DNA from: Bordetella parapertussis
GTDB taxonomy: Bacteria; Pseudomonadota; Gammaproteobacteria; Burkholderiales; Burkholderiaceae_B
Assembly: GCA_945869355.1 (NCBI GenBank)
Contig: CAMBPA010000125.1
Coordinates: 1 to 5,264 of the forward strand
DNA length: 5,264 nt
Direction: 5' to 3'
Both the position numbers and the translations under genes were made by a program. Positions 1-5,264 of this stretch are shown one piece after another. The notes beneath the pieces were generated by a model, which searched no databases, was not told where the DNA came from, and was given only the letters and a program-made list of their open reading frames with translations. How positions within the stretch are numbered: the stretch's first letter is position 1; each line of letters starts with the position of its first letter.

Positions 1-933
1 ATCGGCATGACGCAAACCTACCCAGATCGACCGATCAAAATGATCGTGCCTGCACCCGCAGGATCCTTCGCTGACATTATCGGTCGAGAGTTCGGCATAC
101 GCTTATCAAAAAAGCTTGGACAGCCTGTCGTGATCGATAACAAAGGTGGCGCAAGTGGCGCGATCGCCTACTCTGCGGCGGCCAAATCACCAGCGGACGG
201 CTACACCATCTTGGTGACCAACACCGGTCCCTCTGCCATCAATCCAGAGTTGTTTCGCAAAAAAGGGCTCACCTATAACCCGATCGCCGATCTAGATCCA
301 ATCGCCCTCATCTGCCTGACGCCCGTTGCTCTCCTTGTCAAAGCAGACTCACCCTGGAAGTCGGTGGCGGATATTGTTAATTTTGCAAGCAAGAACCCAG
401 ACAAACTATCGTTTGGTACGACCGGTAGTGGTCAGTTGAACCACTTGTCAGCAGAATATCTCAATTCGGTGGCACAGATACGCACGACGCACATCCCCTA
501 TACCTCTGGTCCTGCAGCCATTACAGACTTGATAGCCGGTCGGATTGATTATCTTTTCTATCCACCAGCCAATGGCAAACCAATGATCGACGACGGTCGC
601 TTACGCGCTCTCGCGGTCACCACTATGAAGAGAACGGTTGCGTTACCTTCGGTGCCCAGCCTATCTGAACAGGGATACAAAGAATTCGATCTTAGCGCTT
701 GGTTTGGTCTTGCCGTACCCGCGGGAACACCTAACGATATCGCTCAAAAACTATGGACGGTATCAAAAGAAATTGCCTCAGATCCTGAGTATGTAGCAAG
801 ACTGACTCAGCTAGGGATTGACGATGTTCTACATTGGCAAAAAATGTCACGTGCTGAGTTAAAGAAGTTTCACAGTGATGAAGTCAATCGCTGGGGCGCT
901 ATTGTGAAGCTCGCTGGCGCCAGTGCTGAATAA
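1..933 (+). CDS. Bug/TctC-family tripartite tricarboxylate transporter substrate-binding protein, 5'-partial
   Basis: A periplasmic solute receptor of the Bug (TctC) family, two-lobed proteins that bind organic acids or other small polar compounds. Support comes from the N-terminal YPDRPIKMIVP strand, the loop ending in AD that replaces the usual PGGxxD (here APAGSFAD), the GQPVVIDNKGGASG segment, ADGYT, the HIPYTSG segment (usually HVPYKG), and the C-terminal pattern around FHSDEVNRWGAIVKLAG. The frame is open to the left edge (two codons, Ile-Gly, precede the ATG at 7). That ATG falls just before the mature-domain start, so a signal peptide is expected upstream and the gene is probably 5'-truncated by the window. 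About 310 residues are visible, close to a mature Bug protein. No TctA/TctB membrane genes are visible, which is common because many Bug genes are orphans. The ligand cannot be told from sequence. Confidence 0.9.
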   Translation: MGMTQTYPDRPIKMIVPAPAGSFADIIGREFGIRLSKKLGQPVVIDNKGGASGAIAYSAAAKSPADGYTILVTNTGPSAINPELFRKKGLTYNPIADLDPIALICLTPVALLVKADSPWKSVADIVNFASKNPDKLSFGTTGSGQLNHLSAEYLNSVAQIRTTHIPYTSGPAAITDLIAGRIDYLFYPPANGKPMIDDGRLRALAVTTMKRTVALPSVPSLSEQGYKEFDLSAWFGLAVPAGTPNDIAQKLWTVSKEIASDPEYVARLTQLGIDDVLHWQKMSRAELKKFHSDEVNRWGAIVKLAGASAE

Positions 934-945
934 TTTTTATTTTTT
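912..945 (+). terminator. weak hairpin plus T-tract at the first gene boundary (possible attenuator)
   Basis: The end of the first gene contains the perfect palindrome CTGGCGCCAG (914-923), which can fold as a 5-bp stem (912-916 with 921-925, one G-T pair) around a GCGC loop. After eight bases follows a T5-A-T6 run (934-945). The stem is short and the spacer longer than in a good intrinsic terminator, so at most it would reduce read-through. The T-rich stretch could instead be an unstructured ribosome-landing region for the next gene. Confidence 0.2.
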
Positions 946-951
946 AACAGA

Positions 952-2133
952 GTGGTTGAAAGCGTGAAGCGAAACGATAAAGCCTATATAGCGGGAATTT
1001 TTGAGCATCCAACTCGACATGCTCCAGATAGGTCGCTGGTTCAACTGCATGCAGAGTGCGCCTTGGGGGCGTTGAAAGATGCTGGCCTAAGCCCTAAGGA
1101 TGTTGATGGATTCTTTGGTGGGCGAGATATCCCGGGCTCTAATGCAAACTGGTTCATTGATCACATGAATCTGAAGCTTCGCCACATCGACTCAACTGAC
1201 GCAGGTGGCTGCTCTCCATTAATTCATGTTTCACATGCGGTAGATGCCATTTCGTCCGGGCGCTGTAACGTTGCACTCATCATCCTCGCTGGCAGACCGC
1301 GTAGCGAGCAGATGAAAACGGGCACCGCACCCAGACCTTGCGAGCCAGACCGCCCTGATGCACTTTGGGAGGCGGGTTACCGCCCCACCATATCGACAGC
1401 CTACGCCATGATGATGTCTCGGCACATGCATGAGCACGGCACGACCTTAGAGCAGCTGGCATGGATCCGTGTTGCAGCCTCCGAGCATGCCAAGTACAAC
1501 CCGAATGCCATGTTCAACAAACCCGTAACCGTTGACGATGTCATGCGTTCTCCTTTAGTGGCGTCGCCTCTGCGCAGAATGGACTGCTGTGTCATTAGTG
1601 ATGGTGGTGGTGCGATCGTTCTAGTGAGCCCTGAAATTGCCAAATCACTCAAGAATCCGTTGGTGCGTGTGATTGGATCTGGCCATACCGTACACGGCCA
1701 AAACGGCGGCTACTCGTCCTTGATCACAACAGGCGCTTCCGTCAGTGGGCCAATCGCTTTTGCCGAGGCGGGTGTTACCGCCAAGGATTTTAAGTATGCC
1801 TCCATCTACGACAACTTTACGATCATGGTGCTGATGCAACTGGAAGATCTCGGCTTTTGCAAAAAAGGCGAAGGCGGAAAGTTTGTGGCAGATGGCAAAC
1901 TGATCTCTGGGAACGGGCCACTTGCCATCAACACCGACGGCGGCGGCCTCTGCAATAATCATCCAAGCAACCGTGGTGGCATCACAAAGCTCATTGAGGC
2001 GACGCGTCAGTTGAGGGGTACCGCCCACCCTGCCGTACAAGTCAAAAACTGCGATCTGGCGTTAGCGTCTGGCCCTGGCGGTTTCATCGGCACAGGTTAT
2101 GCCCACGCCACTGTCGTTCTTGAGAGGCTCTAG
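952..2133 (+). CDS. thiolase-like protein (SCP-x/Ltp2-type fold), probable DUF35-dependent C-C lyase or acyltransferase
   Basis: A 393-residue thiolase-fold protein of the kind often auto-annotated as acetyl-CoA acetyltransferase. Family hallmarks are KAYIAGIFEHPTR near the start (10-22), the segment MDCCVISDGGGAIVLVS (210-226), the LEDLGFCKKGEGGKF segment (297-311), the GHP-like NHP (336-338, His337) and LALASGPGG near the end (369-377). Residues normally essential in thiolases are altered: a gapless alignment puts Gly86 at the nucleophilic Cys (Cys87 is next to it), the HDCF motif of SCP-x thiolases reads YDNF (286-289), and the C-terminal Cys position appears to be Gly374. A Tyr in place of the HDCF His is, from memory, a trait of Ltp2-type aldolases. 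The gene abuts a DUF35 gene, its likely obligate partner. The start is uncertain: GTG at 952 has no good ribosome site, while GTG at 964 has an AGAGTGG stretch (949-955) eight bases upstream and gives the more family-like N-terminus MKRNDKAYIAG. Likely cytoplasmic. Confidence 0.85.
   Translation: MVESVKRNDKAYIAGIFEHPTRHAPDRSLVQLHAECALGALKDAGLSPKDVDGFFGGRDIPGSNANWFIDHMNLKLRHIDSTDAGGCSPLIHVSHAVDAISSGRCNVALIILAGRPRSEQMKTGTAPRPCEPDRPDALWEAGYRPTISTAYAMMMSRHMHEHGTTLEQLAWIRVAASEHAKYNPNAMFNKPVTVDDVMRSPLVASPLRRMDCCVISDGGGAIVLVSPEIAKSLKNPLVRVIGSGHTVHGQNGGYSSLITTGASVSGPIAFAEAGVTAKDFKYASIYDNFTIMVLMQLEDLGFCKKGEGGKFVADGKLISGNGPLAINTDGGGLCNNHPSNRGGITKLIEATRQLRGTAHPAVQVKNCDLALASGPGGFIGTGYAHATVVLERL
2122..2127 (+). 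promoter_or_regulatory. ribosome binding site of the DUF35 gene
   Basis: GAGAGG lies six bases before the ATG at 2134, inside the last codons of the thiolase-like gene. The stop TAG (2131-2133) directly abuts the ATG, so the two partner proteins are probably translated by coupled ribosomes, which fits a stoichiometric complex. Confidence 0.6.
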
Positions 2134-2535
2134 ATGAGTAACGAACATATCACCCTGCATACGCAAGCCCTGGCAGCCAACCCCGATCTCGCATTTTTCT
2201 GGGAAGCCACAAAAAAAGAGAGCATGCTGCTGCCGCATTGCGCCGACTGCGGCAAAACGCATTGGCATCCTCGACTGTTCTGCCCTTTTTGCTTCAGCAA
2301 CAAGCTCGAGTGGAAAGAGTCTGCCGGCAAAGCAACGCTCTACGCAGCAACGACACTGAGTAAGGCCTCAGAGCCATACATCGTTGCGTATGTCGAGTTA
2401 GCCGAAGGGCCTTTAATGCTTACGAATATTATGGACTGCTCGCTGGACGATTTGCAAATCGGTGCCCCGTTAACGCTGACGTTTTCACCGATGAGTTCAG
2501 GGCATTTCTTGCCGGTTTTTCGACTAAAAAAATGA
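2134..2535 (+). CDS. DUF35 zinc-ribbon/OB-fold protein, partner of the thiolase-like protein
   Basis: A 133-residue protein with the standard two-part DUF35 layout. An N-terminal helix region (about 15-30, NPDLAFFWEATKKE) leads into a rubredoxin-like zinc ribbon with Cys36, Cys39, Cys50 and Cys53 (CxxC-x10-CxxC), followed by an OB-fold (about 58-130) with the typical strand pattern YIVAYVELAEGPLMLTNI. Length is normal for a stand-alone member. Proteins of this family bind acyl-CoA and/or complete the active-site region of thiolase-fold partners: ChsH2's DUF35 domain with Ltp2 in steroid side-chain cleavage, PhlB with PhlC in phloroglucinol acetylation, BbsA with BbsB in toluene degradation. 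Zero spacing from the upstream thiolase-like gene strongly suggests the same here. All four zinc ligands are present, so it looks functional. The acyl-CoA substrate is unknown. Confidence 0.9.
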   Translation: MSNEHITLHTQALAANPDLAFFWEATKKESMLLPHCADCGKTHWHPRLFCPFCFSNKLEWKESAGKATLYAATTLSKASEPYIVAYVELAEGPLMLTNIMDCSLDDLQIGAPLTLTFSPMSSGHFLPVFRLKK

Positions 2536-2558
2536 ACCACCTTAGGAGACATGTATGA
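2532..2558 (+). other. eight-codon mini-ORF bridging the DUF35 and cupin genes
   Basis: An ATG at 2532 overlaps the DUF35 stop as ATGA (2532-2535). The frame reads MNHLRRHV and stops at TGA 2556-2558, which overlaps the cupin ATG as another ATGA (2555-2558). It contains the cupin's ribosome site and a tandem AGG-AGA arginine pair. It has no Shine-Dalgarno of its own apart from an A7 run (2526-2532), so it would be reached mainly by re-initiation. Expression is unproven and the arrangement may be chance. Confidence 0.2.
2544..2548 (+). promoter_or_regulatory. ribosome binding site of the cupin gene
   Basis: AGGAG, six bases before the ATG at 2555, is the best Shine-Dalgarno match in the window. 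It decides the cupin start over the nearby out-of-frame ATG at 2551, which opens only nine codons. Confidence 0.75.
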
Positions 2559-2953
2559 CAACCAAGCGCTATTTCATTAAAGAATCTGACATAACACCTT
2601 ATAGCCCTGCCAATCATGGTGACACGGTTAATCGTCGTTTGATTGGCCCGGAAACAGTGGGCGCCCAACAGCTTGAGGTTTTACTTGGTGTGGTGGGTGG
2701 TGCGCTCAACGCCGAAGGCGGTGGCGCGTTACCGCACCGTCATCCAGGAATTGAGCAGGTGTGCTACATGCTTTCGGGGCGTGCGCGTGCCGAAGTCGGT
2801 GGCCAAGTGTGTGAGCTCAATCCTGGGGACACCTGCTTTTTCCCGGCAGACGCAGTGCATTCCTTTACGCGAATCAGCGAAGAACCCGTACGCGTCTTGG
2901 TGATTTACTCCCCTCCTTATGTCGAATCAAAAGAAAAAGGTGTCGCCGCATGA
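2555..2953 (+). CDS. small single-domain cupin protein
   Basis: A 132-residue single beta-barrel cupin. Motif 1 is visible as HRHPGIEQVCYMLSG with His61, His63, Glu67 and Gly75. Motif 2 is GDTCFFPADAVH with Gly91, Pro97 and His102; the usual PxG reads PAD. The 3-His/1-Glu set is complete, so a bound divalent metal (Fe, Mn, Ni or Zn) is expected. The fold starts at about residue 38 (QQLEVLLGVV) after a short N-terminal arm; no DNA-binding domain is present, so it is not a cupin-type regulator. There is no signal peptide, so it is presumably cytoplasmic. Its TGA overlaps the next gene's ATG by four bases. Small cupins serve as isomerases, dioxygenases, decarboxylases or binding proteins, and nothing visible picks one. 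In this operon an enzymatic or accessory role on the pathway intermediate is a reasonable inference. Confidence 0.88.
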   Translation: MTTKRYFIKESDITPYSPANHGDTVNRRLIGPETVGAQQLEVLLGVVGGALNAEGGGALPHRHPGIEQVCYMLSGRARAEVGGQVCELNPGDTCFFPADAVHSFTRISEEPVRVLVIYSPPYVESKEKGVAA

Positions 2954-3918
2954 AGAAACTTTCCTTATGGATAGCTAGCGCGGCGATAGGCTTTGGGTTA
3001 TCGCCAGCGGCCGTCGCACAATGGACACCCACCAAGCCGATCAAAATGGTGGTGCCATATGCCCCGGGTGGTGCGGCTGACTTAACCGCTCGTTTGATGG
3101 CAGAGCAACTCGGTCTTGCGCTCGGTCAAACCGTGATTGTGGAAAATAGAGCGGGCGGCGGCGGCATTATTGGCGCAGACGTCTTAGCAAAAGCGGTGCC
3201 AGATGGGTACACCATTAGTTTTGGTTCTGATCCGCCTTTCACTATTAACCCACACCTGCAGAAAGTCCCCTACGACCCGCTTAAAAGTTTTGTACACGTT
3301 AGTTTGGTCGCAAACTTACCTTTGGTCTTAGTCGTCAACCCACAAAAAATGCCAGTAAAAAACGTGGCAGAGCTTGTTGCGTTAGCCAAGGCTAATCCGG
3401 GGAAATTCACAATCGCCTCGTCGGGCAACGGCTCTTCCGGTCATTTAGCCGCGGAACTATTCAAGCATGAAGCGGGCATCAGTCTTGTGCACGTCCCCTA
3501 CAAAGGGCAAGCCCCCGCGAATACCGACATGATCAGTGGTCATGTTGATGTGACATTTAGCTCTATCGGCGCGGCCGCACAGCACTTTACCAGTGGGCGT
3601 TTAATTCCCTTAGCCGTGTCGACAAAAGATCCGTTCTCTGGTCTACCAAACGTACCCGCCTTATCCGAGACGATTCCTGGCTTTGATATCGGTGTTTGGT
3701 TAGGTCTGACTTACCCCGTGGGCACGCCACAGGCTGCAATTGATCGTATCAATCAAGAGTCCGACAAGATTTTAAAAACACCTGCTGTTATCCAACGCTT
3801 TGAAAAACTGGGCTACGTCCCAGTGGGTGGCAAGCCCGAGGTGCTGACCAAGCGCGTTGAGACGGACTACCGAACTTTTGGCGATTTGATTCGTACTAAC
3901 AACATCAAAGGCGAATAA
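2950..3918 (+). CDS. Bug/TctC-family tripartite tricarboxylate transporter substrate-binding protein (complete)
   Basis: A complete 322-residue Bug receptor. The signal peptide is clear: MKK, a hydrophobic core (about 5-18) and an AVA cleavage site, with the mature protein probably starting at Gln24 (QWTPTKP). Family features follow in order: PIKMVVPYAPGGAADLTARL (the ligand-loop PGGxxD is intact, unlike in the first receptor), GQTVIVENRAGGGGIIGAD, PDGYTI, SSGNGSSGHLAAELF, HVPYKG, the SGHVDVTFSS hinge region, and a C-terminal arm. It shares the local DNA string CCGATCAAAATG with the first receptor (31-42 and 3037-3048), but the proteins are clearly divergent, so this is not a recent duplication. 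Its ATG overlaps the cupin stop (ATGA, 2950-2953), with a weak AAGG (2937-2940) upstream. It is exported to the periplasm; the ligand, probably a carboxylate or related compound, is unknown. Confidence 0.95.
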   Translation: MKKLSLWIASAAIGFGLSPAAVAQWTPTKPIKMVVPYAPGGAADLTARLMAEQLGLALGQTVIVENRAGGGGIIGADVLAKAVPDGYTISFGSDPPFTINPHLQKVPYDPLKSFVHVSLVANLPLVLVVNPQKMPVKNVAELVALAKANPGKFTIASSGNGSSGHLAAELFKHEAGISLVHVPYKGQAPANTDMISGHVDVTFSSIGAAAQHFTSGRLIPLAVSTKDPFSGLPNVPALSETIPGFDIGVWLGLTYPVGTPQAAIDRINQESDKILKTPAVIQRFEKLGYVPVGGKPEVLTKRVETDYRTFGDLIRTNNIKGE

Positions 3919-3920
3919 GC

Positions 3921-4871
3921 ATGTCCAAGACAAAAGCATTACGCGATGCAATCTATCACCCTGACATCCTCGTGATGCCAGGTGTCTTTGATGGTTTCAG
4001 CACCAGGCTTGTCGAACATTTTGGCTACCCAAGCGCGTTCATTACCGGCAGCGGAGTCAGTGAGTCACGACTCGGCCAAGTCGATGTCGGCATCATGGGC
4101 TTAGAGGAGAACGTCGCAGGCGCAAGAGCAATGGTTGCTTGTTCGACCTTGGCGCTACTAGCCGATGGCGATACTGGCTACGGCAATGCCGTCAATGCCT
4201 ATTACACGATCAAAGGCTTTGAACAAGCCGGCGTAGCAGGCGTTATGCTTGAAGATCAAGTTTGGCCCAAACGCTGTGGGCATATGCGCGGTAAGGAAGT
4301 GATTGCGCAAGATGAAATGGTTGAAAAACTACATGCAGCCTGCGAAGCGCGTATCGATCCAAACTTCATCATCAAATCTCGTACCGATACACTCGCGACG
4401 CATGGAATTGATGAAGTGATTCGTCGACTAAACGCCTACGCAGAAGCTGGGGCAGATCTACTTTTTGCGGATGCGCTCCTGGATGCCGAACAAATCTCGC
4501 TGGTTGCAAAGAATGTACCGAAACCCTTGTGCGTCAATATGGGCTTCGGAATTAGACAGAGATCAACCACCCCCCTTCTCTCAGCAAAACAACTACAAGA
4601 TTTAGGGGTGGGGGTCGTCATTTACCCTCGCTTGCTCACAGCCTGCGCCCTAGCTGGCATGAAGCAGGGTCTACAGCTGCTTGGTCAGTCAATAGAAACT
4701 GGCAAAGTCGTCGATCGGCCCGATGCCGCCTTGAGCTTTGAAGAGCTAAACGAAATCATGGGGATGGCGCATATTCAAGGTCTTGAGTCACGCTTCCTAA
4801 CCGATGCACAAAAAAAGGCTAAATACGGGACCGAGCACGTCGCACCAGTCAATCTGAAAGAGAAAAAATAA
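3921..4871 (+). CDS. isocitrate lyase/PEP mutase superfamily lyase (2-methylisocitrate/2,3-dimethylmalate lyase-like)
   Basis: A 316-residue TIM-barrel enzyme of the ICL/PEP mutase superfamily, which makes or breaks C-C or P-C bonds on 2-oxo or 2-hydroxy acids with Mg2+. Visible are MPGVFDGFSTRL (19-30), ITGSGVS (41-47), the Mg-binding DGDTGYGN (82-89), EDQ (111-113), the flexible loop KRCGH (117-121) with catalytic Cys119, and RTDT (154-157). The KRCGH cysteine places it with true lyases (isocitrate, 2-methylisocitrate, 2,3-dimethylmalate) rather than PEP mutases or phosphonate hydrolases. Differences from PrpB are FADA where PrpB has FPEA (Glu replaced by Asp184) and a loop after VNMG about four residues longer (207-217), so the substrate is probably not 2-methylisocitrate. 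It starts two bases after the receptor stop, with AAGG (3908-3911) as ribosome site, and ends overlapping the next ATG (TAATG). Likely products would include pyruvate, glyoxylate or another 2-oxo acid. Confidence 0.88.
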   Translation: MSKTKALRDAIYHPDILVMPGVFDGFSTRLVEHFGYPSAFITGSGVSESRLGQVDVGIMGLEENVAGARAMVACSTLALLADGDTGYGNAVNAYYTIKGFEQAGVAGVMLEDQVWPKRCGHMRGKEVIAQDEMVEKLHAACEARIDPNFIIKSRTDTLATHGIDEVIRRLNAYAEAGADLLFADALLDAEQISLVAKNVPKPLCVNMGFGIRQRSTTPLLSAKQLQDLGVGVVIYPRLLTACALAGMKQGLQLLGQSIETGKVVDRPDAALSFEELNEIMGMAHIQGLESRFLTDAQKKAKYGTEHVAPVNLKEKK

Positions 4872-5264
4872 TGAGCGGAATCGAACAAGTGAGTATGCCA
4901 AGTGGTGCAGTGGATTGCCACGCACACGTCATAAAAAAAGACGCACCGCTTGTCGCTGAGAGACACTCGGCCCCTGCTCGAGACTGCGGTGTTCAAGAGT
5001 ACCTACACCTCTTAGATACCCATGGCGTAACCTACGGGCTGTTAACCGCGCCAAGCTTTTACGGATCAAACAACGAGGTCCTACTCGATGCCTTAAAGAG
5101 CGCTGATGGTCGTTTACGTGGCACTGCGATCGTCGAGACGACGATTAGCGAGGCTGAGCTGGCGAACATGAAGGCGGCAGGTATTTGCGGGCTTAGACTA
5201 AATTGGATACGTCGAGAAAAAATTCCTGATATTGCGTCAGAACCATACAAAGCACTGCTAGCGA
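4871..5264 (+). CDS. amidohydrolase-2 family TIM-barrel metal-dependent hydrolase, 3'-partial
   Basis: The first 131 residues of an amidohydrolase (PF04909-type) that runs off the right edge; no stop occurs in this frame. The metal-binding strand-1 motif VDCHAHV is at 14-20 (Asp15, His17, His19, a DxHxH form). It is followed by a GVTYGLLTAPSFYGSNN segment (52-68), the LLDALKSADGRLRGTAIVE segment (71-89), and KAAGICGLRLNW (101-112). These match the lactonase/decarboxylase branch that includes 2-pyrone-4,6-dicarboxylate lactonase and 4-sulfomuconolactone hydrolase. Later metal and substrate residues lie beyond the window, so specificity cannot be read. The ATG shares one base with the lyase stop (TAATG) and has an AAAGAG stretch (4857-4862) eight bases upstream. 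A second in-frame ATG at 4895 could also serve, but is less well placed. Cytoplasmic, no signal peptide. The reaction in this operon is likely hydrolysis of a lactone or decarboxylation of a ring acid (inference). Confidence 0.88.
   Translation, partial: MSGIEQVSMPSGAVDCHAHVIKKDAPLVAERHSAPARDCGVQEYLHLLDTHGVTYGLLTAPSFYGSNNEVLLDALKSADGRLRGTAIVETTISEAELANMKAAGICGLRLNWIRREKIPDIASEPYKALLA

Noticed and set aside
1645..2040. 131-codon open frame on the minus strand
   Set aside because: It lies wholly inside the well-supported thiolase-like gene, shows no domain features, and is an antisense shadow.
2211..2217. A7 run in the DUF35 gene as a frameshift site or sequencing error
   Set aside because: The reading frame on both sides matches DUF35 (helix before it, zinc ribbon after it), so no break is needed; a -1 frame gives no recognisable protein.
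2551..2580. ATG at 2551 as an alternative cupin start
   Set aside because: It is in another frame and stops after nine codons; the ATG at 2555 opens the cupin frame with the AGGAG site six bases upstream.
2643..2903. 86-codon plus-strand frame inside the cupin gene
   Set aside because: Out-of-frame overlap of a gene with intact cupin motifs and a strong ribosome site; its translation resembles no known family.
31..3048. CCGATCAAAATG at 31-42 and 3037-3048 as a regulatory or mobile repeat
   Set aside because: Both copies encode the same conserved PIKM segment of Bug receptors; it reflects homology, not a functional DNA repeat.
4871..5264. Minus-strand frames at the right end (4775-4996 and 5059-5250)
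   Set aside because: They are antisense to the amidohydrolase frame, which carries DCHAH and other family motifs and stays open to the window end.

Overview
The window is a single run of seven co-directional (+ strand) genes packed almost without gaps: spacings in order are 18, 0, 19, -4, 2 and -1 bases. It reads as the interior of one catabolic operon. The first gene is cut by the left edge and the last by the right edge, so the promoter, regulator and terminator lie outside. Two periplasmic binding proteins of the Bug/TctC family, a family greatly expanded in Burkholderiales (Betaproteobacteria), point to that order. The base composition, roughly half G+C by eye, would fit a lower-GC Alcaligenaceae-like member better than a typical high-GC Burkholderia. 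This placement is inference; the window has no rRNA or marker gene.

Layout: (1) 1-933, a Bug-type solute receptor without its N-terminus; (2) 952-2133, a thiolase-fold protein of the SCP-x/Ltp2-like group whose usual catalytic residues are changed; (3) 2134-2535, a DUF35 zinc-ribbon/OB-fold partner protein; (4) 2555-2953, a small single-domain cupin with a full set of metal ligands; (5) 2950-3918, a second, complete Bug receptor with a clear signal peptide; (6) 3921-4871, an isocitrate lyase/PEP mutase superfamily lyase with a KRCGH active-site loop; (7) 4871-5264, the first 131 residues of an amidohydrolase-2 family TIM-barrel hydrolase with a DxHxH metal motif.

How they may work together (inference): the Bug receptors capture an organic acid in the periplasm. 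The thiolase-like/DUF35 pair makes or breaks a C-C bond on a CoA thioester, the lyase cleaves a 2-hydroxy-dicarboxylate-type intermediate by retro-aldol or retro-Claisen chemistry, and the amidohydrolase opens a lactone-like ring or decarboxylates. The cupin has no assignable reaction. I do not recognise this exact set as a characterised pathway. The point of most interest is that the thiolase-like protein looks catalytically unlike a thiolase and sits directly beside a DUF35 gene, the arrangement known from steroid side-chain aldolases and from some acyltransferases. No RNA genes, mobile elements, CRISPR arrays or long repeats were seen, and no gap exceeds 19 bases.
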